Of a stretch of DNA of 64,000 nt, positions 46,022-57,114 are shown piece after piece. The stretch spans positions 496,001-560,000 of the forward strand of contig JAIXMQ010000016.1 in assembly GCA_025716855.1 (NCBI GenBank), read 5' to 3'. Position 1 is the stretch's first letter; the number at the start of each line of letters is the position of its first letter. The notes beneath the pieces are model-generated. The model saw nothing but the letters and a program-made list of their open reading frames with translations. It did not search any database and had not been told where the DNA came from. Source of the DNA: Pilaira anomala. Lineage: Eukaryota > Mucoromycota > Mucoromycetes > Mucorales > Mucoraceae. A program made the translations under genes and the position numbers.

Positions 46022-48439
46022 ATGACTGTATCTACACCAGAGTCTAACCAAGGTAATGATTTTAAAAAAAGACCGTTTGTAAATAGATATAAGAGACATG
46101 GTAATGGTAATGGCAGCAAATATAATCATGAAATATTACCACATTACCCAATGCCCTATATCTATTATCCACCACCTTCAGTCTATTATCCTCCCATTAC
46201 TACGCGTGATGATGATCTCGAAATCATTATGCATGATGAGAATACAAATTCCGCAGACTTCACTAGAAGGTCCGATCAACAAAGTAAGTAGAGAAACAGT
46301 CTTTATGGAATCTATCATTACTTATGTCTTTTTATTTTCCCTTTATGTAGATAAAACGATTGATTTAAAAGGACAACTAGAGTATTATTTTTCAAGGTAG
46401 AGAAAGAAAATTTTACATTTTTTTTAAAGGAATCTATTGTTTATATCTTTTACATTTAGACAAAATTTAGTTAATGATACTTACTTGGGTATATATATAT
46501 TTATATTAATTAAAAAAAAAAATGACTCATGTTTTTTTTTACATAATAGTGTCTCAAATGGACGCAGATCTTTTTGTACCCATTTCAACAGTTGCAAATT
46601 TTAAACGTGTACGTGAATGGACGACGGATATGAATGTGATTGTAAAGACACTAAAAGAATCAAATATGGTGACAGTGGATGAATCCGGAACCAGAGTAAA
46701 ACCTAATATATCAGTTGAAAGAAAGACGGTTATATTAAGAGATGTACCTGATTCTACAGAGCAAGAAATGATGGATTTATTAAATCAATTAAATTCTCCT
46801 GTGGTACAATCCATAAAACAGGATATTGGAAATATGTGGTATTTTACTTTTGAATCAGAGCAACTTGCTTTACAACTATTAAAGAGTGTCAGAGGTATCT
46901 CCTTTAAAGGACAACCTATTGCTGCCCGAATGAAATCCGAACCAGTTCTCCGAGTGTGAGTACTAGTAATATATATATATATATATATAATATTTATAAA
47001 ATTTATATTTTTTAAATAGCTCTTCTGCAACAAGCACTTTACAGAACATAAATAACAATAACGATAATCAGAAGACGACGCAGCAAGTAGGTGGTAGATC
47101 TTCTTCTTCACCACGTGTCATGAATAATAAAAAGTATTTCAATAAGCCTAATACTACTACTGCCGAGAATAGAAATGACCGGTTTACATCTGATTTATCA
47201 TCTACAATACATCAATTGGATAAAATGGGGATCCGTGATGGAAATAAAACAAAAAGACGTTATAATCATAATAACAGTACAACAACAACAAAATATTATC
47301 CGAAAAATAATGATCATAATTACTCCAGACAACCATATAAAAAATATAACACAAAATCAGATCATCCTATACTAACAAATAATCAAGAAGCATCATCATC
47401 ATCAATAACAACAATACGAAGGCAGGTACCCAATGATAATACTCGCTTGACAGATGAAGCTCGACCTAATCATAATCGGCATAATGAGAATCGATCTAAT
47501 GATACTCCACCTAACGATACTCGAACAAACGATACTCGAGCTAGCGACAGTCGACCTAAACAAAACAACTATAACAATTATAACAACTACAACAATCACA
47601 ACGGCTACAACAACAACAACAGCAACAACAACAACAACAATAACAACTATAACCATAACAACAACAGCAACCACCATAACAACTATAACTATAACAGCAA
47701 CAGCAACCACCATAACAACTATAACCATAACGGCAACAGCAACCACCATAACAACTATAATAACAACAATTACAACAAAAAGAAAAGAGGAAAATCTACA
47801 ACAACAAACAATAATTTCAAAACCAACACTTCTAATAATAATACACTCACTTCTACTACTAATACTCTCACTACAACTAATACTACTACCGCCGCTATTC
47901 CATCCACTGCTATTGCTGTTACAGCTATTGCTGCTGCTGCTGCTATTACTACTACTGCCACTACCACTCCATCTCCTCCTTCTGCTCCTCAAGTTAACAA
48001 AGGTAATGTATATACACAAATGTAACTTTTTGTAGAGTACGCATCTAAAAGTATATTCATGTAAATAGATCAATTAGAACCTACCAATTTTCCTCCCTTA
48101 CCCACACAAGCAACACAAACAACACAAGTAATGCAAGAGATGAAACCATGGAGTAATAATGATAGTACTACTACTGCTGCTATTGAACCAGCTAAACGAT
48201 CTATTGCTGATATCATCAAATCTCGCCCTAAAAAGAAACAAGAAAAAGCCCAAGAAAAAAAGGAAGAAAAGAAGCAAGAAAAGGAACAAGAAGAAAAGAA
48301 ACAGGAAGAAGAAAAGAAACGAGAAGAAGAAAAGAAAAAAGAATCAAGTGTTGAAGCGTTTCCTAGTCTTTGTAATCCCAGTGATGAATTCAAAAGCAAT
48401 ACGTTTAGTTATGCTGATATGTTAAAAAGAAAAGACTAA
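46022..48439 (+). CDS. La-related protein, LARP4 type, 698 aa
   Basis: RNA-binding protein with a La module, in animals linked to poly(A) binding and mRNA stability. Six exons: 46022-46283, 46351-46396, 46460-46488, 46550-46955, 47020-48002, 48069-48439; total 2097 nt, in frame. The La motif is assembled across four exons: LKGQLEYYFSRQNLVNDTYL joined to VSQMDADLFVPISTVANFKR, the LARP4/5 form of the motif. An RRM-like domain follows (RKTVILRDVPDSTEQEMM; MWYFTFESEQLALQ). Downstream is a long Asn/His/Tyr-rich, prion-like region (about residues 370-470), a Thr/Ala-rich stretch, then EPTNFPPLP, a Lys/Glu coiled coil and AFPSLCNPSDEF...SYADMLK. Family placement rests on the La motif wording; partners are inference. 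Confidence 0.87.
47564..47780 (+). repeat. AAC/AAY trinucleotide-rich tract (poly-Asn coding)
   Basis: Imperfect AAC-based triplet repeats with a longer period visible: units reading NSNHHNNYN occur three times with few changes. The tract codes for the Asn-rich part of the LARP4-like protein and is likely variable in length. Confidence 0.8.
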
Positions 48440-48812
48440 TTTTTTTTTTTTCATATATACATAAACGCTTTTGGTTTATATTGGAATGTTGTTGTTTTAT
48501 GACATTTTTCTTTTATTTTATAAACCCTTCAATGATAAATAAAATATTCAAACTCTACTTTAAACAAAGTTACACGGATCAAGTGGGGATATTCACACCC
48601 TTTTCAAAACACTTTTTGCAGATCAAATCTTACTTCTTGTACTACAAACAATATCATCTTGGTTATGAGATTTTCTTGAATTTAATTCATCTCTTTACTG
48701 TAACAGTTTTATAAAGTTCTAACTGTTATTCTTTGCAAACAAAAAGGGGATCTTCATTCTTCAAAAAAAAAAAAAAAAAAGAGGCGGAAGATGAAAGCTT
48801 AATCCTTTATTG

Positions 48813-48843
<31 letters not shown>

Positions 48844-48958
48844 ATCCCTTTTTTAAAGTGTACGTGAAACCTTGAAAGAAAAAAAAAATATATCAGCGTT
48901 AAAATAAACCTTTTTTTTTTTTATTTTTATTAATTACTTTTTTTGTACCATATAAATT
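48440..48958. other. Intergenic between LARP4-like and SLC35A genes
   Basis: No gene seen. It has an A run at about 48763-48780, a T run of about 27 at 48813-48839 and other T/A runs. It should contain the terminator of the left gene and the promoter of the right one. Confidence 0.55.
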
Positions 48959-50118
48959 ATGTCAACACACTATACTTCAAAACGAACATTTAATAGAAGA
49001 CATGAACTACCCATATCTCATAACGATAATGATAAAATAAAAGGTAAGATCTTGTCATCATCTCATTCCTCTTTTTTTTTTTTTTTTTTTTCCACTTCGG
49101 CGTCATCTAATGCTTCTCATGTTTTTCAGAACAGTTAATATATGGACTTAGTTTAAAGCAACTATCACTTCTTGTGCTAGTTGTTCAGAACAGTATGTTA
49201 GTATTACTTATGCGATATTCACGAACTTCGACATTAGACGATCAACCGATTTACATTGCTTCCACCGCCGTGTTTATGGCAGAAATTATAAAGATAATTG
49301 CGTGTGGATTCATGTTATATTATCAAGAAAGATCATATAAAAAATGTATTGAATTAGTTTATCACGAAATCATTCAAAAGCCTCGAGAAGTAGTAAAGAT
49401 GTTAATACCCAGTGGATTATACGCATTACAAAATAATTTATTATATATTGCACTCAGTAACTTGGAAGCCGCTACATTTCAAGTGACCTATCAACTCAAA
49501 ATTCTTTCTACTGCTGCATTCTCTATTTCATTACTCGGTCGATCCTTAAATAGAGAGAAATGGTTGGCACTTGTGTTATTAATGGTAGGTGTTACACTTG
49601 TACAGACTGAAAGTGTCAGTTCGGCAGCAACAGCAGCAGAATCTAGTAATTTAGAAATAAGTGATAATGGACAGAGACCTATGGTGGGACTATTGGCTGT
49701 ATTAACAAGTTGTGTATCCTCGGGTTTTGCCGGTTGTTATTTTGAAAAGATATTAAAGACTTCAACTACATCCATGTGGATTCGTAATATTCAATTAGGT
49801 ATATGTGGTGCTACCTTTTCATTTTTAGGTATGATCATGTCTGATTATGGACAGATCAAGGAAGCTGGTTTATATCAAGGTTATAATTTACTCACTTGGT
49901 TTGTGGTTACAAATCAAGCATTAGGTGGTTTATTAGTCGCTTTGGTTGTCAAGTATGCAGATAATATTCTTAAAGGATTTGCTACAAGTATATCCATCAT
50001 TTTATCGGGTGTCATTAGCTTTTGTTTATTGGACTTTCAACCTTCCCTTTTGTTTATCACTGGTACTGCCATCGTGATTGCTGCGACGTATTTATACGGT
50101 GCAAACAATAATAGATAA
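48959..50118 (+). CDS. Nucleotide-sugar transporter, SLC35A type (UDP-galactose/UDP-GlcNAc class), 357 aa
   Basis: Golgi/ER membrane antiporter that brings UDP-sugars into the lumen in exchange for UMP. Two exons: 48959-49043 and 49130-50118; total 1074 nt, in frame. Family hallmarks: VVQNSMLVLLMRYSRT (first helix), LQNNLLYIALSNLEAATFQV and TYQLKILSTAAFSISLLGRS, GFAGCYFEKILKT, and AVVKYADNILKGFATS-like VVKYADNILKGFATSISIIL. About ten hydrophobic segments are present. The wording is that of the UDP-galactose / CMP-sialic acid transporter group; fungi generally lack sialic acid, so UDP-Gal or UDP-GlcNAc is the likely substrate. Confidence 0.92.
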
Positions 50119-50627
50119 TTTTTACAATAGATTTCTTTATAGATTTTTTTTTTTTACACATGATAATAATAATAATAATAATAATAACTACTCTTTTAAT
50201 AATAAATATCCGCAGCAGCAGCCTCATTTTCTCTGTTTGTCCTTTCCAAGAGCAAAAAAAACGAAACAAGTTTAAGGCGCTTTTTGAATTAGTAGGAGGG
50301 ACGATTTTTTATTTTTACCTTGTAGAAAAACTTTCGGCATGAATTAGAAATTAAATAGAATTGCACTTTTATTTTCACAATCTTGATATTTGTATATTAA
50401 AAACGAAATAAAACGTATCATAATTCTAAATACAGATTACACAGCTTACTTATTTCCATCACAGTGGGAATAAAATATAAAAAAAAAAAATATCAACTGA
50501 CTTTTGAAAAAAAAAAAAAACTTTTAAATAGCCGCGTTTTTTTTTTTTTTTTGGGGGAAAGGGATTAAAGTAAACATTCAATTTTCCAAATCATATCGAA
50601 TCTTTCCCTTCATCTAAATAATCGAAA
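50119..50627. promoter_or_regulatory. Intergenic, promoter side of EF-2
   Basis: ATA-repeat at 50163-50186 after the SLC35A stop, then T/A-run-rich DNA with a GGGGGAAAGGG motif at about 50553-50563 roughly 70 bases before the EF-2 start. As EF-2 must be strongly expressed, a strong promoter is expected here; no TATA box is obvious. Confidence 0.45.
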
Positions 50628-53456
50628 ATGGGTAAAGTGATAATTTCAAGAAACTTTAGTTTATAGAATACAACATCCATCCAGTATCAATATTTGTTAG
50701 ATGGATGGATACTTCGTTTTATTTCATATCCTTACTAACACATCATTTTCTCTATCTATTTCTTTTTTATACTCTTTTTTTTATTATGAATTGATTAGTT
50801 GTAAGTATTTCACCTGAAAAAAGCATGGCAGAAACAATTTTAAACTGCGCTCCATTTTTCTGGGCCTTTTTTTTTTTTTTTTTTTTTTTTTTTATCAAGT
50901 ACTAATTAAACCATTGCTCATGTATAGAATTTCACTATTGAAGAAATCCGTAGCTTGATGGACAAGGTTACCAATGTGCGTAACATGTCTGTCATTGCTC
51001 ACGTCGATCACGGTAAGTCTACCTTGACCGATTCCCTTGTTTCCAAGGCCGGTATTATTTCTTCCGGTCGTGCTGGTGAGGCCCGTTTCATGGATACCCG
51101 TAAGGATGAACAAGAACGTGGTATTACTATCAAGTCCACTGCCATTTCTCTTTATTTCCAAATGGCCGATCCTACTGATATTGAGGAAATTAAGGGTCAA
51201 AAGACCGACGGTTCTGCTTTCTTGATTAACTTGATCGATTCCCCCGGTCACGTCGATTTCTCTTCTGAAGTTACTGCCGCCCTTCGTGTTACTGATGGTG
51301 CCCTTGTTGTTGTTGATTGTATTGATGGTGTCTGTGTCCAAACCGAGACTGTCTTGCGTCAAGCTTTGAACGAACGTATTAAGCCCGTTATCTGTCTTAA
51401 CAAGATGGATCGTGCTCTTCTCGAACTTCAATTAGATAAGGAAGAACTTTACAACTCTTTCTCTCGTACTATTGAATCCGTTAACGTTATCATCTCCACC
51501 TATGTTGATGAAGCTCTCGGTGATGTTCAAGTTTACCCCGAAAAGGGTACCGTTGCTTTCGCTTCCGGTCTTCACGGTTGGGGTTTCACTCTTCGTCAAT
51601 TCGCTATTCGTTATGCCAAGAAGTTCGGTGTTGATAAGCAAAAGATGATGGGTAAGCTTTGGGGTGAAAACTACTTCAACCCCAAGACCAAGAAGTGGAC
51701 CACCAAGTCTACTGATGCTGAGGGTAAGCAACTCGAACGTGCTTTCAACATGTTCATTTTGGATCCTATCTACCGTGTCTTTGATTCCGTCATGAACTTC
51801 AAGAAGGATCAAACCAAGGTTCTTTTGGAAAAGTTAGAGGTTAACCTCGCTGCTGATGAAAAGGATTTGGAAGGTAAGGCTCTTCTTAAGGTCGTTATGC
51901 GTAAGTTCTTGCCTGCTGGTGATGCTCTTTTGGAGATGATCTGTATCCATCTTCCTTCTCCCGTTACCTCTCAAGCTTACCGTTGTGCTCAATTGTACGA
52001 AGGTCCCGCTGATGATGAGTGTGCTCGTGGTATCACTGCTTGTGATCCTAACGGTCCTCTTATGTTGTACGTCTCCAAGATGGTTCCCACCTCTGATAAG
52101 GGTCGTTTCTACGCTTTCGGTCGTGTCTTCTCTGGTACCGTCCGTGCTGGTATGAAGGTCAGAATTCAAGGTCCTAACTACCTTCCCGGTTCCAAGACTG
52201 ATCTTGCTGTCAAGTCTATTCAACGTACTGTTCTCATGATGGGACGTAACGTTGAAGCTATCGAAGATTGTCCCGCTGGTAACATTATTGGTCTTGTTGG
52301 TGTTGATCAATTCTTGGTCAAGTCTGGTACCATTACCACCTCCGAAGTTGCTCACAACATGAAGGTCATGAAGTTCTCTGTCTCTCCTGTTGTTCAAGTT
52401 GCTGTTGACGTTAAGAACGCTAACGATCTCCCCAAGCTCGTTGAAGGTCTTAAGCGTCTTGCTAAGTCCGATCCTTGTGTCATGACTTTCACTTCTGACT
52501 CTGGTGAACATATTGTTGCCGGTGCTGGTGAACTCCATCTTGAAATTTGTTTGAAGGATCTCGAAGAAGATCACGCTCAAGTTCCCCTCAAGACTGGTGA
52601 CCCCGTTGTCCAATACCGTGAAACCGTCACTGCTGAATCTACCATTGACTGTCTTTCCAAGTCTCCTAACAAGCATAACCGTATTTACATGCGTGCTCTC
52701 CCCTTGAACGATGAACTCGCTGATGAAATTGATGGTGGTAAGATCTCTGCCAAGGATGATTTCAAGCTCCGTGCTCGTGTCCTTGCTGATAAGTACGAAT
52801 GGGATGTTACTGAAGCTCGTAAGATCTGGTGTTTCGGTCCTGACGGTACTGGTCCTAACGTTCTCGTTGATGTCACCAAGCAAGTTCAATACCTCGGTGA
52901 AATCAAGGATTCTTGTGTTGCTGCTTTCCAATGGGCTACCAAGGAAGGTCCCGTTGCTGAAGAAAACGTCCGTTCCGTTCGTTTCAACATTCTCGATGTC
53001 ACTCTCCATGCTGATGCTATCCATCGTGGTGGTGGACAAATTATCCCCACTTGTCGTCGTGTCATGTACGCTTCTATCCTTACCGCTACTCCCGGTATTC
53101 AAGAACCCGTCTACCTCGTCGAAATCCAATGTCCCGATTCCGCTATTGGTGGTATCTACTCTTGTCTTAACAGACGTCGTGGTCAAGTCTTCTCTGAAGA
53201 ACAAAAGCCCGGTACCCCCATGGTTGCCGTCAAGGCTTACTTGCCCGTTAACGAATCTTTCGGTTTCACTGCTGATCTTCGTGCCGCTACTGGTGGTCAA
53301 GCTTTCCCTCAAGCTGTCTTCGATCATTGGCAAATTATGCCCGGAAACCCTACTGAACCCGGAAACAAGGTCTACGATATCATTCGTGCCGTCCGTAAGA
53401 GAAAGGGTCTCGTTGAAGATATCCCCGGTCTCGATAAGTACTACGATAAGCTCTAA
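50628..53456 (+). CDS. EFT: Translation elongation factor 2, 844 aa
   Basis: GTPase that drives ribosomal translocation. Proposed exons: 50628-50631 (ATGG), 50799-50800 (TT), 50928-53456; total 2535 nt, in frame, giving [20 protein letters not shown], the universal EF-2 start. Motifs: AHVDHGKST (P loop), RGITIKST (switch), [14 protein letters not shown] (NKxD). Near the C-terminus, [15 protein letters not shown] holds the diphthamide His (about residue 700). Length matches yeast EF-2 (842). Codon use is strikingly biased (GGT, GTC, AAG, CGT) compared with the A/T-ending codons of its neighbours, as expected for a very highly expressed gene. The Thr phosphorylated by eEF2 kinase/Rck2 in other species is Met here ([10 protein letters not shown]); the next Thr is kept. 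Long open frames on the opposite strand are shadows. Confidence 0.96.
50799..50800 (+). other. Predicted 2-nt microexon of the EF-2 gene
   Basis: The two bases TT sit between ATTAG (acceptor) and GTAAGT (consensus donor). A perfect branch-point match TACTAAC at 50733-50739 precedes it, with no AG between that site and 50797-50798. The second intron (50801-50927) has TACTAAT at 50900-50906 and ends TATAG. Only ATGG + TT + AATTTC gives the conserved MVNFT start; joining ATGG straight to exon 3 gives a stop within five codons. Confidence 0.75.
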
Positions 53457-53807
53457 ATTACTCTATTTTGTCATATTATTGCATCTCTTAATAAAATCAA
53501 GCTAAGCAGAATTACCATTTTAACCGTTAGTTTATTTAAATATATACATATATATATATATATTATTGTCCTTTTTTTTTATAAAATGTTTGTGCTTGAC
53601 AGGAAAGTAGGGTTAAATGGGAATTGTTAGATACTTTAGGTTTATGTGTCTCCTTCTAATAAATTGATGGAAACCCTAACTTTATCTAACCAACATGGTC
53701 CGTGCGGCATAGACATATGTCAAAAAAATCTCAATCATTGTGAAGAATATGGATTGTTCAATGTTTTTTTTATATCGAACATCTTTAATTGGCTGTCAAG
53801 AAATATG

Positions 53808-53874
<67 letters not shown>

Positions 53875-54176
53875 GAGAAATGGGACGCGTCAATGTATGT
53901 ATTGTAAAATATTTACAGACATAAGCTCTTATTATTTTATCAGTTTAAGAAATATTCTTCTGCCAAGATGTTTACATAGTAACTCCTGCTATGTATAAGC
54001 TTCATACCTTTTTTTTAAGTTCATGCCACACACACATATAGTTATTCCTTTTTTCTTTAATTTTTTGAAAATCATCAATTTTATTTAAGAGATCAGTAAG
54101 ATTCATAAAAGCGCGTTTCTACCATTACACAAAGAGAAAAATCGCGTGAAAGCTTTAAAGAAACACATAAGAAAGT
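53457..54176. other. Intergenic with a 64-base T run
   Basis: 3' flank of EF-2, containing AATAAAATC at 53489-53498 (likely polyadenylation signal) and an AT tract near 53540-53563. The uninterrupted run of 64 T is at 53809-53872. No gene seen. Confidence 0.6.
53809..53872. repeat. Poly-T run, 64 bases
   Basis: Uninterrupted T for 64 bases, by far the longest homopolymer in the window. It could be the fossil poly(A) tail of a minus-strand retroposed copy, but no flanking cDNA-like sequence or target-site duplication was recognised. Exact length may be an assembly artefact. Confidence 0.8.
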
Positions 54177-54539
54177 TTAATATAATATAACTACATGACC
54201 AGTACGACTATTAGTTTGCAAGGTTGTAGTTCTGGAGGAAACCCAAGCTTCAGTTTCTTGCGCTTCTCTTGCTTTCTTTTTACGTCTTAGAGCGTTTCTC
54301 TTTTGAGTTCTTGTGGAACCTCCTTGTCTTGGTTCTGTTGGCCTTTCTGTTGTGGTTGTAGTATTTACAGGAGTAGTAATATTTATAGGTGTAGTCTTTA
54401 TAGGTTGAGTAGCATGACTCTTTTTACCTTTATATGCATAGCTTGTAGTTTCTTCGATGACAACAACTGTCTCGGGTTGATCGGCTCTTGCAACTTGCCA
54501 TAAAGCACCTGCTACGAAACCCAGTATGACAGGAATCAT
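54177..54539 (-). CDS. Small single-pass membrane or secreted protein, 120 aa, unknown
   Basis: Intronless frame with a hydrophobic N-terminus (MIPVILGFVAGALWQVARA) that could be a signal peptide or signal anchor. A Thr/Pro-rich stretch follows (TTPINITTPVNTTTTTERP, a likely O-glycosylated stalk if luminal). Then comes a strongly basic segment (QKRNALRRKKKAREAQE) and a Ser/Thr-rich end. No known domain is recognised. Coding status is supported by composition and by its position 245 bp from the divergent LAMTOR2 start, but not by homology that I can name. The basic segment would suit a cytosolic tail of a type I/III membrane protein. Confidence 0.55.
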   Translation of the reverse strand: MIPVILGFVAGALWQVARADQPETVVVIEETTSYAYKGKKSHATQPIKTTPINITTPVNTTTTTERPTEPRQGGSTRTQKRNALRRKKKAREAQETEAWVSSRTTTLQTNSRTGHVVILY

Positions 54540-54784
54540 TAAAAAATGTGTATATCAAAATAAAAACGTAATAAAGGAAAAAATAAAAAATTAAATCTTC
54601 CCACCTCTATATATACTTTAAAATATCAGGACAGACCAGATACAGAGTTGATACAATGCTGATTTATTAATTTCTTAATTTTAGCAAGTTCCAAAAGCAA
54701 AAGTTTCGCTTCACGTGATTTGTCGCCAGGTCAAAAGAGTAAAAAAAAAACTGGCAACTTGCTTTATAATTATTTTTGTTCTCC

Positions 54785-55294
54785 ATGTTGAAGCCAAAGG
54801 TGATCTCACAAGTTTTGAGACAGTCATTACACAATGGTATTAAAGCTGCCTTGTAAGAAATAAGAAAGAGAGAAATAGAAAAAAAAACAAGAATAGTGTG
54901 ATGATGATAATGCTTTATAATAGAATTATGACCAGCGAAGGATCGTTAATATCGTTTGCAGCAGATAACGATAAAGATGCCACAATATATTCAGCCATTT
55001 CAGCTAATATTTGGAATACTTATAAAAGTAGAGATAGTCAACTTCAATATCAAATTTTACATTGTGAGGTAATAGGAGTAAAAAGAAACGGTTACTATTA
55101 TTTATATTGACTGTATACAATAGGAAGGCGTTGTGTTTGTCACAGGTATAGGAGCTATGTTACTTTGCCTTGTTGGTGAATCTAAAGTGGACTTGGGTAT
55201 CTTAAAAGCTAAAGCCGAAGCCTTAAAGAATCATCTGGAGGAACCTTTACAGCAAGTAGCGCCATATCAAGAATACACGTTACGAAAAGCTTAA
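54785..55294 (+). CDS. LAMTOR2/p14-type roadblock protein (Ragulator subunit), 127 aa
   Basis: Roadblock/LC7-fold subunit of the Ragulator complex, which anchors Rag GTPases on lysosome/vacuole membranes for TORC1 and MAPK signalling. Three exons: 54785-54852, 54924-55068, 55124-55294; total 384 nt, in frame. The alignment with animal LAMTOR2 is clear from end to end: MLKPKVISQVLRQSLHNGIK, then SEGSLISFAADNDKDATIYS, AISANIWNTYKS, ILHCEEGVVFVTGIGAMLLC, and LGILKAKAEALKNHLEEPLQ. Length matches (animal protein about 125 aa). The acceptor at 54922-54923 was preferred over an earlier AG because it restores the NGIKAALIMTSEGSL alignment. Confidence 0.9.
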
Positions 55295-56572
55295 ATCTAT
55301 CATGAATCGACACATTAATCCCAAAATAAAGAATATACTTACTTTTTCTAATAATTAGCTTTGTCGAACGAGTGTGTTAAGATGATAGATCCACCGATAT
55401 TTGAGTGTTTGATAGTTATCAAAATTGACGAAGGATATATTTGTTTAGGTACCTAACTGTTGATGTCTAAAATAATGATAGTAAGCAAGTCATTGGAGAA
55501 TTAGCACTTATGTTTCAAGCTAATAAATTTCTTGAAATGTTCTCAACCTACTCTACCGAAATCCATTAAGTGCAGAAGGCCGGTAGCCGCTCATTTTTTG
55601 ATGAGTGTTCATAAAATGTAATTTATTTTCGAGTTTTGCTTCTGTAAACATTGTATCATCTATCTCGCATTATTGCATTGGTTATTTTAGGATGTTATAG
55701 TTCATTTGTACGTAAATCGTATCATATTTTATTATGTTGAGTAGATTCACACACAATATGTTCCAAATTAAGCTCAAATTTCGTTCGAGTCTAATTGGCT
55801 GAGTGATCTATTTTATTTTCAAAGATGTAACTTGAGAGTGGAGACATTATAAAGTAAATTAAAATAAAGAAGGCAACTAATGAATTTATTAATGAGGGGT
55901 ATAATAGAGTTAAGAATGAAAATCGGGAATAAGTCTGGGATTATTATATCATGAAGCTACTGAACATCCCGTACCTGTAGGAGGATAATGGATATGATAG
56001 AGAGAGAGAGAGAAAGGTTTCTTCAGAGACAACCTAAATTTGAGTAAAAGAGACATACTAAGGAAGTGAGCAGTAAGAGAGTACGATACTAGATAGAAAA
56101 GCCAAGACTAGATTGAATACATTGAAAGATAACAAAGTATTGCTATTTACCATTCTCACTGTATTTTTAAAATGAATCATAAAATAAACACAAATTTGGT
56201 ACATATAAAGGCATCAACGATAAGGATTTACCCTGGACAAACAAACAAGCACGTAGATTACGATCAGCAAACAGATTACGCGGTAAATCGTTTTATCGAA
56301 GAAAAATGTAGCTTTTTCTTTATTTTTTTTATTTTTTTTTAAAAAAGAAAAGGTGTAATACGTTGTAGAAAACTTTATATATGTAAGATATGTTTCTAAT
56401 CAGCCCAAGAACTTGAATTATCAAACATTATGATCAAAGGAATACTGGAGAAATGTTGGATCAAAAAACTTTACTTTTTGGTAACTAGGGACAAGAAAAA
56501 AAGCACAACAGTAGCGAGGTAAAAATAGACTCGGTCCGTGAAGTCCGTCGTTTAATTTTTTTTTTTTTTTAT
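55295..56572. other. Intergenic, AT-rich
   Basis: About 1.3 kb without a credible gene. A GA microsatellite lies at about 55999-56015. A short basic coding-like stretch near 56208-56310 (KGINDKDLPWTNKQARRLRS) ends at TAG and has no start or partner exon; it may be a relic. Confidence 0.45.
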
Positions 56573-57114
56573 TTATTCAAGTCCGGTTTTTTCACCATTA
56601 CCACTAATTACAGTGTCAAAATCGAGCGTATCGTATAACGAATTATCTGTTTTTCTATAATTGATTTGAATGAGTGAACTTAATGTTTTCATTTCTTCTT
56701 GTTGCAGTAATAAATGAGGCCAATACTTCATACATTCTTTCTCTAATGTTAAAATGATTTGACTTTCCATAGTCATTTGTTCTATATCATACTTTTTTTT
56801 TTTTTTACATGTTAGCAAACTTCATGAGTTTAAATAAGTAACTGTTTTCTTACTTGGCCAATATAAACTCGATTAAACAGTGGCAAATTAATTGTGGTGG
56901 ATTGATCGGATAATGTTAAACATTTTTCTGAAAGTGACACTTGAACATGATTCTATACATATACAAATGCTTTTAGTATTTTGATGACCAGTGTTTAATA
57001 CCAAGAGGTATAATAACTTACACTATTAATTTGAAGTGTAATTGATTCCATAGTTTGTGTCCAAATAATGGAAGATGGTATAACAGAGGATTCGTATTCA
57101 GAATTGACCATCAT
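56573..57114 (-). CDS. Small CS-domain (NudC/p23-like) protein, 136 aa
   Basis: Predicted Hsp90-cochaperone-like CS-domain protein. Three exons on the minus strand: 57114-57022, 56952-56854, 56791-56573; all introns in phase 0, total 411 nt. The order of motifs is that of NudC-type CS domains: IIWTQTMESITLQI, then HVQVSLSEKCLTL, NLPLFNRVYIGQ, and SQIILTLEKECMKYWPHLL (the final K-x-x-x-W-P). The C-terminus is short and acidic. The acceptor of exon 3 follows a run of A rather than pyrimidines, so that junction is the weakest part of the model. The exact subfamily is undecided. Confidence 0.72.

Noticed and set aside
47402..48073. 223-codon minus-strand frame rich in Val/Ile
   Set aside because: Antisense of the poly-Asn tract of the LARP4-like gene; repeat-derived.
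51834..53333. 499-codon minus-strand frame opposite EF-2, and two shorter ones at 50895-51431 and 51432-51812
   Set aside because: Shadows of the extreme codon bias of EF-2 (few stops arise in the antisense frame).
53646..53998. Frames that run through poly-Phe
   Set aside because: They are the translation of the 64-base T run.
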